Shown: piece after piece, positions 34,140 to 42,394 of the stretch
Numbering within the stretch: the first letter of the stretch is position 1
How the letters are laid out: each line of letters starts with the position of its first letter
Assembly: GCA_024280995.1 (NCBI GenBank)
Contig: JAMXLM010000033.1
Span: 1 to 64,000 of the forward strand
Reading direction: 5' to 3'
Origin: Candidatus Dormiibacterota bacterium
GTDB lineage: Bacteria; Chloroflexota; Dormibacteria; Dormibacterales; Dormibacteraceae
Length of the DNA stretch: 64,000 nt
Position numbers and translations under genes: made by a program
The notes under the pieces: generated by a model
The model's input: the letters and a program-made list of their open reading frames with translations, nothing else
Told to the model about the DNA's origin: nothing
Databases searched by the model: none

Positions 34140-35531
34140 ATGAACGCTCTCCACGTCACTGATCAAGAACACGGCGCGTCGGTGATCCCCCTCAGTCCCG
34201 CGGCCGGCCGCAGGGTCGCGCTCAGCACGCGCGAGCGCAGAGTGGTGATCGCGGTCGCGGATTTCATCATCGGGGCGCTGGCCTGCTACATCGCATTTGT
34301 CGCGCTCCGTCACCCGCACCTCCACCAGCTAGAGCTGTACGAGCCCCTCGTGATCGGATTGTTCTGGGTGGTGTCGCTGCTGGCCGCCGACGGCTACGCG
34401 TCGCAGATACCGAGTGACCGCAACTCGAGCGGCTTCGCCGTCGTCAAAGCCGCGCCCATCGCGACCCTGCTCACGGTCCTGGTCTTCTTCATCCACCCCT
34501 ACGTGCTGACGAGACCCGTGATCGCGGCCGCGCTGCTGCTCGGCCTGGTGATGCTGATCGCCTTCCGCGTCACGCTGGCCCGTCTCCTGCTGCACGAATC
34601 GCTGGCGACCCAGGTCATCCTCGTCGCCGACGTCGATGCGCCGGTGGACCTGGTCAGGGCGCTTAAGGCCGCACGGTTCGAGTACCGCGTGGTCGACACG
34701 CTCGTCGACGGTTCAGTAGACCTGGCGAAGCGCGTCAAGGAGATGATCGCCAAGACCGGCGCCGAGGAGGTCGTGGTCACCAACAACGAGCTTCGTCTGA
34801 CCCCAGGGCTCGTCGAGGAATGCCTGACGCACGGCGTCCGCCTCGTATCCGGGAACGACATCATCGAGCGCTATACAGGTCGGGTGCCGCTCGATTCCGT
34901 CGACGTCCACTGGTATCTGAGCCTTCCCGACAGCGACGTCTGGCGCCGGCCGTACGCGGCGGCGCGGCGGCTCGCCGACCTGCTCCTCGCGCTGGTGTTC
35001 GGCGTTCCGTTCCTCGTGCTGCTGCCGTTCCTCGTGCTGGCCATCGAGCTCGACTCGCGCGGACCCGTCTGGCTCAAGCAGAAAAGATTGGGCGAGGGCG
35101 GCCAGGAGTTCGACCTGCTCAAGCTCCGGACGATGTCGGTCGACGCGGAGGCAGGGGGCGCCCGCTTCGCGGAGGAGGGCGATCGGCGCGTGACCAGGGT
35201 GGGGCGCGTCCTCCGCGCGACCCGCATCGACGAGCTGCCCCAGCTCATGAACATCCTCCGCGGCGAGATGAGCTTCATCGGCCCGAGGCCTGAGCGGCCC
35301 GTGTTCGAGGCCGACCTCGAGGCGAAGATCCCCCACTTCCGCTCGCGACTGCTGGTCAAGCCAGGCCTCACCGGCTGGGCCCAGGTCAGGGCGGGCTACG
35401 CGACCACCATCGAAGAAACCACTCGCAAGCTCGAGTACGACCTGTACTACGTCAAGAATCGCTCGCTGCAGCTCGATCTTCAGATCCTGGTGCGCACGTT
35501 CGGCACGGTCGTCGGATGGAGGGGGCGCTAG
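34140..35531 (+). CDS. Polyprenyl glycosylphosphotransferase (WbaP/WcaJ-like)
   Basis: 463 residues from ATG 34140 (an in-frame TTG at 34107 is less likely). N-terminal hydrophobic segments (~40-150) and a CoA-binding-like middle domain, then a C-terminal bacterial sugar-transferase domain: re-entrant helix LLLALVFGVPFLVLLPFLVL, KLRTMSVDAEAG, catalytic Asp-Glu in RATRIDELPQLMNILRGEMS, and FIGPRPERPVFEADL. It starts synthesis of a lipid-linked glycan by placing a sugar-1-phosphate on undecaprenyl phosphate. Second initiating enzyme of the window besides the PglC-like one. Ends with a 4-base convergent overlap. Confidence 0.9.
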   Translation: MNALHVTDQEHGASVIPLSPAAGRRVALSTRERRVVIAVADFIIGALACYIAFVALRHPHLHQLELYEPLVIGLFWVVSLLAADGYASQIPSDRNSSGFAVVKAAPIATLLTVLVFFIHPYVLTRPVIAAALLLGLVMLIAFRVTLARLLLHESLATQVILVADVDAPVDLVRALKAARFEYRVVDTLVDGSVDLAKRVKEMIAKTGAEEVVVTNNELRLTPGLVEECLTHGVRLVSGNDIIERYTGRVPLDSVDVHWYLSLPDSDVWRRPYAAARRLADLLLALVFGVPFLVLLPFLVLAIELDSRGPVWLKQKRLGEGGQEFDLLKLRTMSVDAEAGGARFAEEGDRRVTRVGRVLRATRIDELPQLMNILRGEMSFIGPRPERPVFEADLEAKIPHFRSRLLVKPGLTGWAQVRAGYATTIEETTRKLEYDLYYVKNRSLQLDLQILVRTFGTVVGWRGR

Positions 35532-36871
35532 CGCCGGATCGCGGCCAGGCCGCCTGACCGGACCTCGCTCGCCCGGTGGAGCATCGTGCGCAGGTCACCG
35601 GCCCGGACCAGCAGCAGCCCGGACAGGGTGATCGTCGAGGTCCTGGTGACCCACACGATGTCGACGAGCATCGCGCTCGTGTAGGCGATGGACGAGGCGA
35701 CCGCCGCACCGCGAAATCCGAAGCGAGGGATGAGCAGCAGGTCGAGCGCCAGCGTGATGACCAGGCCCACGAAAGACGCGATGAGGTCGATCCGCAGCTG
35801 GTTGCGCCCGAGCAGATACATCGAGAGCACCCGCGCGACCGAGAACGTGACGATGCCTGGCAGCAGCAGCCACACCGCCCACACGCTTTCGGCGAAGGCC
35901 TGCCCGAAGAAGAAGACGACGGCGTATGGCGCGACCAGCGCGAGAAGAACCGCGGCGACGAGCGCCAGGAACGCGACGACGCGAGTCACCGCTTCGGTCA
36001 GCCGGTCGGCGGCTTCGGCGCTCTCGGCCGCGACCCGCGGCGCGAGCACAATCCCCGCCGCGTTGGCGAGGTACCAGACGATCTCGGCGAGCCCGGTGCC
36101 CACGGAGTAGAGACCCACCTGACGCGCGCCGGCGAAGATGTTGACGATCAGCACGTCGAAGCGGTAGTTGACGAAGGAGCTGAGGCTGCTGAGGTAGCTG
36201 AACAACCCGAAGCGCAGCAGACGCCGGAGAGTTGCGCGTCGAAGGCGAAACGAGAAGCGGCCGAGCATCGAGACGCAGACGGCCGCCACAGCCGCCGTGA
36301 CGATCGTGCTGACGGTCCACGCCGCGACGGCGGCCGTGGTCGAACCGCGGTCGAGCACCAGCGCACCCGTGAGCAGGACGGCCGGCGACGCGTACTGCGT
36401 GAGCAGCACCAGGTTGAAGAAGCCGAACCGCTGGGCGCCCTGGAGGATGCCCTGCATGAAGATCGCAAGCAACGAGAACGGAATCGAGACGCAGCTGATC
36501 AGCACGAAGTGCGAAGCGACGCCCGCGAACGTGTCGTTGTGCAGGAGCTTCGTGTAGGCGAGGACCGCCATGTAGCCGATGACTCCAAGCAATAGCGCTA
36601 GCGCGGTCGCGTGCCCGATCAGCTCGTCGGCGTCGATGAGGCCGGTGCTGAAGTGATAGACGTTCGCGGGACCGATGCCCAGCTGCGCGACCAGCGCGAT
36701 CAGCGCGGGAACGAGCACGGCGACCGCGTAAACACCCCTTCCCTCGGGGCCGAGCGTGCGGGCCAGGATGACGTTGGTCGCGAGAGAAAACCCGAAGGCT
36801 CCAAACCGCGCGGCGAGAGTCAAGGTCGCCGAGGTGATGAGGCCGCCGGATCGCGGCTGCGCCGGCGCCAT
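35528..36871 (-). CDS. Polysaccharide flippase (Wzx/MOP superfamily)
   Basis: 447 residues from ATG 36871; GTG 36892 would add 7 residues. About 12 to 14 hydrophobic segments. Family features are the N-terminal TLTLAARFGAFGFSLATNVI and RTLGPEGRGVYAVAVLVP, and LSSLSSFVNYRFDVLIVNIF in the middle. Probable second lipid-linked glycan exporter, pairing with the WbaP-like transferase and the Wzy-like protein on either side. Not closely similar to the flippase at 17529. Confidence 0.85.
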   Translation of the reverse strand: MAPAQPRSGGLITSATLTLAARFGAFGFSLATNVILARTLGPEGRGVYAVAVLVPALIALVAQLGIGPANVYHFSTGLIDADELIGHATALALLLGVIGYMAVLAYTKLLHNDTFAGVASHFVLISCVSIPFSLLAIFMQGILQGAQRFGFFNLVLLTQYASPAVLLTGALVLDRGSTTAAVAAWTVSTIVTAAVAAVCVSMLGRFSFRLRRATLRRLLRFGLFSYLSSLSSFVNYRFDVLIVNIFAGARQVGLYSVGTGLAEIVWYLANAAGIVLAPRVAAESAEAADRLTEAVTRVVAFLALVAAVLLALVAPYAVVFFFGQAFAESVWAVWLLLPGIVTFSVARVLSMYLLGRNQLRIDLIASFVGLVITLALDLLLIPRFGFRGAAVASSIAYTSAMLVDIVWVTRTSTITLSGLLLVRAGDLRTMLHRASEVRSGGLAAIRR

Positions 36872-36914
36872 CACACTTTCAGCTTGCCACACGTTCTCTT
36901 AGGGGAGCGAACAG

Positions 36915-38252
36915 GTGGTGATGACGCGCGCGAACCTGGCCGATCGGACAGCGGAAGCCGTCGCCGACTATGGCGTCGCGGCCATCGTGCTGACGCTGCC
37001 GCTCGAGTTCACGACGAAGCTGCTGCACCAGCAGCTCAGCCGGTTCGTGATCGTCGCCGTCGCGGCCGCCTTCGCCTACCTGGTCGTGCGGCGCCTGCGC
37101 ACGGTGGCGATTCCCAGATCGGCGTCCGTGTGGCTGCTGCTCGCGCTGATCGCCGTCTCGCTCGCCAGCTGGCTTCTCACGCGCGCCCCGGGAAGCGGCA
37201 GCTCGGTCAGCGACATCGTTCTGTACCCGGTGGTCGGGATCCTGATCGCGAACCTGGTCGTGACCCGCGAGGATCACCGCAGGGCGTGGATCGCGTTCGT
37301 CATCTCCGCGCTTGGCGTGTCAGCGCTTGGGCTCGGCCTCGACCTTGCTCACGCGCAGATCTGGGCGCCGAATCCCCTGGTCGCACACCGGCTCAACATC
37401 ACCTTCGCCGACCCGAACATCACGGCCCGCTTCCTCACGCTGGGCGCTTGCGCCGCCGTGCTCCTCTTCGCGGCCCGTCAGGCTCCGGCTTGGCTGACTG
37501 TGGCCACCGCCGCGGCATGCGGAATCGTGCTCCCGCTCACCTACTCCCGGTCCGGTCTGGCGCTGTTCGTGCTGATGGTTGCGCTGATGGTGTTCATCGC
37601 GTTCAACCACCGGCGCGCCGCCGCCATCGCAGTGGTCGGTCTGCTTGCGTTCGGGCTCTCCACCACCATCAACCCCGACACCCGAGCGCGAGCGGCCGAC
37701 GCCTCGTCAACGGTCATCGACCTCGTGACCAGAAACCATCACGCCGCCTCGTCGTCGCCCGCGATCCAGAGCGGAGTAGCGATCGAGGACAACCGCGTCT
37801 ACCTCGTGGCGGCCGGCGTGAAGATGTTCGTCGACCACCCGGTCTTCGGCGTCGGATTCGGTGGCTACCAGCACGCCCTCCTCACGACTTACGACCGTTT
37901 CCTTCCCTCCGGCTACACCGACAGCGTCTCCCACACCGCCGTTGTCACCACGCTCGCCGAGCAGGGGGTGTTTGGCGCGCTGCTCCTGTTCGCGTTCTTG
38001 CTCCAGCTGGCCCGCGAGGCGTGGGCGGCGCGGGCGCGCCGCGACGATTGGGCGGTGTGGGCCGCACTGGCCGCCGCGATGGTCGTGCCGATCTTCCTGT
38101 ACAGCCAGTTCGAGGGACGGTTCTTCTCGGAGCCGTACCTGTGGCTGGCGCTCGGGATGTTTTACGGTGCGCAGATGGTCGCGGTCCGCGCCGGCGTCGT
38201 GCTCGAACGCAAAGCGGTCGCGAGCCGTCGAGGCTCCGTCGAAGTCGCCTGA
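36915..38252 (+). CDS. O-antigen polymerase/ligase (Wzy/WaaL) family membrane protein
   Basis: 445 residues; GTG 36915 is preceded by GGGGAG at 7 bases; GTG 36918 and ATG 36921 are near alternatives. About ten hydrophobic segments, LTYSRSGLALFVLMVALM, and a long outer loop (~255-340) with MFVDHPVFGVGFGGYQ and VSHTAVVTTLAEQGVFGAL. These are Wzy_C hallmarks. Fourth protein of this kind in the window; this one sits among the genes of the second glycan set. Confidence 0.82.
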   Translation: MVMTRANLADRTAEAVADYGVAAIVLTLPLEFTTKLLHQQLSRFVIVAVAAAFAYLVVRRLRTVAIPRSASVWLLLALIAVSLASWLLTRAPGSGSSVSDIVLYPVVGILIANLVVTREDHRRAWIAFVISALGVSALGLGLDLAHAQIWAPNPLVAHRLNITFADPNITARFLTLGACAAVLLFAARQAPAWLTVATAAACGIVLPLTYSRSGLALFVLMVALMVFIAFNHRRAAAIAVVGLLAFGLSTTINPDTRARAADASSTVIDLVTRNHHAASSSPAIQSGVAIEDNRVYLVAAGVKMFVDHPVFGVGFGGYQHALLTTYDRFLPSGYTDSVSHTAVVTTLAEQGVFGALLLFAFLLQLAREAWAARARRDDWAVWAALAAAMVVPIFLYSQFEGRFFSEPYLWLALGMFYGAQMVAVRAGVVLERKAVASRRGSVEVA

Positions 38253-38258
38253 CCCCGG

Positions 38259-38264
38259 TATCCT
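38259..38264 (+). promoter_or_regulatory. Candidate -10 box of the UDP-sugar dehydrogenase gene
   Basis: TATCCT exactly 7 bases before GTG 38272, predicting a leaderless mRNA. Confidence 0.5.
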
Positions 38265-38271
38265 GCGGGCG

Positions 38272-39585
38272 GTGACAACGATCTCGGTGGTCGGGCTCGG
38301 CAAGATCGGGCTGCCGCTCGCGGCGCAGTTTGCGAGCAAAGGCATGACCGTGATCGGGTGCGACACCCTGCCCGACGTGGTGACGTCGGTCAACGCCGGC
38401 AGATCGCACATCCGCGAGGAGGACGGCCTCGACGAGGCGGTGGCCTCTGCGGTGGCCGCCGGCAGGCTGTCGGCCACGACGGACACGACCGACGCCGTGA
38501 AGAGGTCCGACGTCGTCGTGGTCATCGTGCCGCTGATGGTCGGCCCCGACCGGGCGATGGACTACCGCAACCTCGACGCCGCCACGCGATCCATCGGTCG
38601 CGGTCTGCGGCCGGGAACGCTCGTGATCTACGAGACGACGCTACCGGTCGGCACCACGCGGCGGCGCCTCGGGCCGATGCTGCAAGAGGCGTCGGGCCTG
38701 GAGCCTGGGACCCGGTTCCATCTCGCGTTCAGCCCCGAGCGGCTCTACGCAGGGCGGATCTTCGCGGACCTCCGCAAGTACCCGAAGATAGTGGGCGGGG
38801 TCGATGCGGCCAGCACCGAGGCCGCGGTCGCCTTCTACCGGAGCGTCCTCGACGCCGAGGTGTGGCCCGTCGAGAACACCGAGACGGCCGAGTTCGCCAA
38901 GCTCGCGGAGACCACCTACCGCGACGTCAACATCGCCCTGGCGAATCAGCTTGCGCTGTACGCCTCGAGCCGCGACGTCAACGTGAGCGAGGCCTTCAGG
39001 GCCGCGAACTCGCAGCCGTTCTCGCACATCCACCGGCCGAGCCTGGGCGTGGGCGGCCACTGCATCCCCGTGTATCCACACTTCCTGCTCGGCGACGCGG
39101 CCGACGGCGAGCTCAGCCTGGTGCGCGACGGCCGGACCACAAACGACGCGATGGCCAAAGTCGGCCTCCGCGAGCTCGAGCGCCTGCTCGGCGGCCTTCG
39201 CTCGCGGCGAATCCTCGTCCTGGGCGCCTCGTACCGGGAGAACGTCAAGGAGCTCGCGTTCTCGACCGCCTTCCCGGTGGTCGACATGCTCCACAAGGCG
39301 GGCGCGGAGGTCCTCCTGGCCGACCCTCACTTCGCGGACGGGGAGCTGCAGGCTTTCGAGGCCGAGGTCGTCGACGACCTTGACCGCGTGGCGAGCAAGG
39401 GTGTCGACGCGATCGTCGTCCAGGCCTGGCACGAGGAGTTTCGCGACCTCGACTGGGGACGTTTCGGCGGCTTGAAGGTGGTGCTGGACGGGCGAGGCGC
39501 GGTCGATCCAGAGGCCGTCCGGCAAGCCGGCGCGAGCTACATCGCGATCGGCATCTCGGAGACCCGAGCGGCGTCCCCAAAGTAA
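38272..39585 (+). CDS. UDP-N-acetyl-hexosamine 6-dehydrogenase (WbpA/WecC-type)
   Basis: 437 residues, GTG 38272. NAD-binding VVGLGKIGLPLAAQF, ETTLPVGTTRRRLG, FSPERLYAGRIF, EFAKLAETTYRDVNIALAN with the catalytic Lys region, and the nucleophile Cys in GVGGHCIPVYPHF. C-terminal UDP-binding domain with LGASYRENVKELAFS. The FSPER and EFAKL blocks favour UDP-GlcNAc/UDP-ManNAc dehydrogenases over UDP-glucose dehydrogenase. It would give the UDP-GlcNAcA needed by the WbpB/E/D/I-like enzymes encoded at 24422-32042. The 3' end overlaps the convergent GT4 gene by 49 bases. Confidence 0.88.
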   Translation: MTTISVVGLGKIGLPLAAQFASKGMTVIGCDTLPDVVTSVNAGRSHIREEDGLDEAVASAVAAGRLSATTDTTDAVKRSDVVVVIVPLMVGPDRAMDYRNLDAATRSIGRGLRPGTLVIYETTLPVGTTRRRLGPMLQEASGLEPGTRFHLAFSPERLYAGRIFADLRKYPKIVGGVDAASTEAAVAFYRSVLDAEVWPVENTETAEFAKLAETTYRDVNIALANQLALYASSRDVNVSEAFRAANSQPFSHIHRPSLGVGGHCIPVYPHFLLGDAADGELSLVRDGRTTNDAMAKVGLRELERLLGGLRSRRILVLGASYRENVKELAFSTAFPVVDMLHKAGAEVLLADPHFADGELQAFEAEVVDDLDRVASKGVDAIVVQAWHEEFRDLDWGRFGGLKVVLDGRGAVDPEAVRQAGASYIAIGISETRAASPK

Positions 39586-40544
39586 GCCTGTTCGAGCAGA
39601 CGTAGCTGTCGCTCGAAGCTGTGGTTTCTGCGCACCCACGCTCGTCCTTCGCGGGACAGGTTTTCGAGTCGCCTCGAGTCGTCCTTCAGGCGCTCGATCT
39701 GGGCGATGAGCTCGTCGGCGCTGTAGGAGGACACGACCGGCGGCTTGTCGCCGGGATACAGGTTCCGATCGATGCCGCTGATCAGCGGCCTTCCGGCCGC
39801 CATGGCCTCGAGCTCCGAAAGGCCGAGGGCGCCCTGCTCCATCTGACCCACCACAAGGTCGAACCCTTCGAGGAAGGCGCCGACCTCATCGTGAGGCACC
39901 GGCGGCACGAAGCGCACGACGTCGCCGTACCGCTCCCGCAGGACGCCGGTCAGCGGACCCCACGCCAGCGCCGTCACCTCCATCGTGGCCGCCAGGTGGC
40001 GCACGGCGGGGAACACAAACCGGACGCCCTTCACAGGGTCGAGACGGAGGAAGATCACGATCGATCGCACCTTGGTCGGAGCCGCGCCGGAGCCGGTGCG
40101 GACGCTGATCGGATTGGGTAGATAGACCACCTTGTCCTCGAAGCGGTGGATGAACGTCTCCAGGTTCGGGGTGACGTAGAAGATGCGCTCGGCGCGCTCG
40201 AGGACACGCCGGTTCAGGCGAAACACGCCGGGCGCGTTCACCTGGACATGGAGGTCGGAGCCGTGCGCCTGGATGAAGAACGGCCGCCGCGCGAGCAGGC
40301 CGACGATCCCGCGAGGGACCCAGTGGATGTGGATGACGTCGTACCGGCCCCGGCGCAGCCGGAGCACCACCGGTAGGTAGAGCGCGAGCCGGATCGGGAG
40401 GGTGAGCGCCTTCGCCAGCCAGCTCCACCGCGCCCCGAACGCGGGCATCCGGATGTGGTCCACGTCGTGGCCCGCGGCGCGCAGGATCCTGGCCTGGGTG
40501 GCCCCCACTCCGGCGACGTCGTGGACGATCGCGATTCTCGCCAT
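39537..40544 (-). CDS. GT4-like glycosyltransferase
   Basis: 335 residues, ATG 40544. GT-B fold: N-terminal IAIVHDVAGVGATQARIL, strand DVIHIHWVPRGIVGLLA, HGSDLHVQV, and the C-terminal donor site GALGLSELEAMAAGRPLISG with the conserved Glu. Slightly short for GT4. It probably transfers a sugar to the growing lipid-linked glycan in the cytoplasm. Its end is antisense to the last 16 codons of the dehydrogenase gene. Confidence 0.8.
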   Translation of the reverse strand: MARIAIVHDVAGVGATQARILRAAGHDVDHIRMPAFGARWSWLAKALTLPIRLALYLPVVLRLRRGRYDVIHIHWVPRGIVGLLARRPFFIQAHGSDLHVQVNAPGVFRLNRRVLERAERIFYVTPNLETFIHRFEDKVVYLPNPISVRTGSGAAPTKVRSIVIFLRLDPVKGVRFVFPAVRHLAATMEVTALAWGPLTGVLRERYGDVVRFVPPVPHDEVGAFLEGFDLVVGQMEQGALGLSELEAMAAGRPLISGIDRNLYPGDKPPVVSSYSADELIAQIERLKDDSRRLENLSREGRAWVRRNHSFERQLRLLEQAYFGDAARVSEMPIAM

Positions 40545-40557
40545 CTCAAGCTAGAAC

Positions 40558-40579
40558 GCCTGATCGGGCGCCATCAGGC
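40558..40579. other. Short intergenic hairpin
   Basis: Perfect 7-base arms GCCTGAT and ATCAGGC separated by 8 bases, just upstream of the GT4 start (minus) and of the next plus gene's promoter. No T-tract, so an operator or 5' structure is as likely as a terminator. Confidence 0.45.
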
Positions 40580-40613
40580 AAATCTCGGTCCCATACGACG
40601 CGGTTCCCCGCCG

Positions 40614-40619
40614 CATAAT
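40614..40619 (+). promoter_or_regulatory. Candidate -10 box of the anchored Ig-like protein gene
   Basis: CATAAT, 10 bases before GTG 40630. Confidence 0.45.
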
Positions 40620-40629
40620 CTCCCCCCGA

Positions 40630-41178
40630 GTGAAGAAAGCCTTCCTGTTGGCGCTGGCGGCGTTCATCGCCACGGCGATCGGTGCTCAGGCGAGCACGAC
40701 CCCGACCATCAGCGCCTCACCGGCCAGCGGCACGGTGGGCCAGTCCGTCACGTTCACGGCGACTTTCACATCCTCCTGTCTGACCGGCGTCAGCCATTAC
40801 TTCACGATCGACGGCAAGACATACCGCGACCCGCTGTCGCGGAGCGGACAGACCTTCACCGAAAAGCTCTCCATCGCCTCGCTTGGAGCCGGCACGCACA
40901 CCGTCGGCTACGTCTGGTACGTGACCGGGAGCACGACCTGCAAAGGCAGCGCGGCCATCTCGTACAACGTCGCGGCCGCTCCCACCCCTACGCCGAGCCC
41001 GTCCCCATCTCCGAGCCCGAGCCCTTCGCCCTCACCTTCGGCCAGCCCAACCCCCCTGCAGCTGACGTCGTCCAACACGTCGAGCGGTTCGAGCGGCGCA
41101 CTCGGCTACCTCGGCGGCGCGCTGATCGTGGTGACCATCATCGCCGGCGTCGCGCTCGCGATTTTCGGCCGGCGGTAG
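40630..41178 (+). CDS. Small secreted, membrane-anchored Ig-like protein with Pro/Ser stalk
   Basis: 182 residues, GTG 40630. Layout: signal peptide (KKAFLLALAAFIATAIGAQA), an Ig-like domain (~26-115) with two cysteines (SSCLTG and TTCKGS) able to form a disulfide, a stalk of PSPSPS repeats (~116-142), then a hydrophobic anchor LGGALIVVTIIAGVALAIF and a basic tail FGRR. This is the plan of a surface protein held in the membrane or wall, like sortase substrates but with no LPxTG. Function unknown. Not obviously part of either flanking operon. Confidence 0.75.
   Translation: MKKAFLLALAAFIATAIGAQASTTPTISASPASGTVGQSVTFTATFTSSCLTGVSHYFTIDGKTYRDPLSRSGQTFTEKLSIASLGAGTHTVGYVWYVTGSTTCKGSAAISYNVAAAPTPTPSPSPSPSPSPSPSPSASPTPLQLTSSNTSSGSSGALGYLGGALIVVTIIAGVALAIFGRR
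40981..41059 (+). repeat. Low-complexity CCGAGC/CCGTCC-type repeat coding for the Pro/Ser stalk
   Basis: Imperfect 6-base units encoding Pro-Ser pairs. Such tracts can change length by slippage, which would alter the stalk but keep the frame. Confidence 0.7.
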
Positions 41179-41185
41179 GCGCCTC

Positions 41186-42394
41186 CTAAGAAAGGGCCTG
41201 CTCCAGGTCGGCGATCAGGTCGGCCACGTCCTCGACCCCGACCGACAGCCGGATGAGCCCGTCGCCCACGCCCGACCGCTGCCGTTCCGCCGCGGGAATC
41301 GACGCGTGCGTCATTCGCGCCGGGTGCTCGGCAAGCGACTCGACCGCGCCGAGTGACTCCGCGAGCGCAAAGATCTTCAAGCGCTCAAGCGTGCGAAACG
41401 CCGTCGCCTCGTCGGCGACCTCGAAGCTGACCATTCCGCCGAACATGCGCATCTGCTTCGCGGCCACGCCCCGCTGAGGGTTGGAGTCGAGGCCGGGGTA
41501 GTACACGCGCTTCACAGTCTTGTTGCTCGTGAGCGCCGTCGCCAGCTCCATCGCGTTGTCGCTCTGCCGCTCGACGCGCAGGGCGAGCGTCTTCACGCCG
41601 CGCAGCAGGAGCCAGCAGTCGAACGGTGACGGCACGGCGCCAACCGCGTTCTGGTGGAAGCGCAGCTGTCGCTCGAGGTCGTCGTTGTTCGTCATGATCG
41701 CCCCGCCCACAACGTCGCTGTGGCCGCCGATGTACTTGGTCGCGCTGTGCACGACCACGTCGGCGCCGAGGTGCAGGGGCTGCTGCAGGTAGGGCGTGGC
41801 GAAGGTGTTGTCCACGCAGACCATCGCGCCCCTGCTGTGCGCGATCTCGCTGACCGCGTCGATGTCGACGACCCGCAGCAGCGGATTCGTCGGCGACTCG
41901 AGCCAGAGCATACGCGTGCGGTCGGTGATCGATCGTTCGACGACGTCGAGGTCGGTCGCGTCGATGCCGGTGAACTCGAGGCCGTAGCGCTTCAACACCT
42001 TGTCGAAGAGCCTGAAGGTCCCGCCATACACGTCCTCCATGTAGACGACGTGGTCGCCGGGGTTCAGCAGCAGCATGAGCGTGGTCTCCGCGCCCAGGCC
42101 GGAGGCGAACGCCAGGCAGTGCCTGGCCGCCTCGAGCGCGGCCAGGCACTCTTCGAGGGCGTTGCGCGTCGGGTTGCCGGTGCGGCCGTACTCGAAGCCC
42201 TTGTGGCGGCCGACGCCCTGCTGGGCAAACGTGGTCGCCATGTGGATCGGCTGCACCACAGCCCCGGTCTCCGGGTCGGGTCCCTGTCCGACGTGAAGGG
42301 CTCTTGTCGAGAACCCCCACTCTCCTTCCCCGCCGTGCGGGGAAGGTGGCCCGGTCCGCGACGCGGACGCGGCCGGATGGGGAGTGTCAGCCAC
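41186..42394 (-). CDS. Cystathionine gamma-lyase/gamma-synthase family PLP enzyme
   Basis: 402 residues, GTG 42394 overlapping the preceding gene's stop by 8 bases. Cys/Met-metabolism fold: QPIHMATTFAQQGVG, FEYGRTGNPTRNALE, ASGLGAETTLMLLL, Schiff-base Lys in VVHSATKYIGGHSDVVGG, and ESLGAVESLAEHPARMTH. Following cystathionine beta-synthase in one operon, cleavage of cystathionine to cysteine (lyase) is the more likely direction. The first ~25 residues (TPHPAASASRTGPPSPHGGE) are encoded by a hairpin repeat rather than by conserved sequence, and probably form a disordered extension. Confidence 0.88.
   Translation of the reverse strand: MADTPHPAASASRTGPPSPHGGEGEWGFSTRALHVGQGPDPETGAVVQPIHMATTFAQQGVGRHKGFEYGRTGNPTRNALEECLAALEAARHCLAFASGLGAETTLMLLLNPGDHVVYMEDVYGGTFRLFDKVLKRYGLEFTGIDATDLDVVERSITDRTRMLWLESPTNPLLRVVDIDAVSEIAHSRGAMVCVDNTFATPYLQQPLHLGADVVVHSATKYIGGHSDVVGGAIMTNNDDLERQLRFHQNAVGAVPSPFDCWLLLRGVKTLALRVERQSDNAMELATALTSNKTVKRVYYPGLDSNPQRGVAAKQMRMFGGMVSFEVADEATAFRTLERLKIFALAESLGAVESLAEHPARMTHASIPAAERQRSGVGDGLIRLSVGVEDVADLIADLEQALS
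42324..42368. repeat. REP-like double hairpin inside the start of the gamma-lyase gene
   Basis: Perfect 10-base arms CCTTCCCCGC (42324-42333) and GCGGGGAAGG (42337-42346), then a second hairpin GTCCGCG-a-CGCGGAC (42354-42368). Translated on the minus strand it gives the SPHGGEGEWG-type peptide seen wherever REP-like elements of GC-rich bacteria are translated. Confidence 0.65.

Noticed and set aside
40981-41059. CRISPR-like repeat
   Set aside because: Units are only 6 bases, contiguous and in frame as Pro-Ser codons; no spacers.
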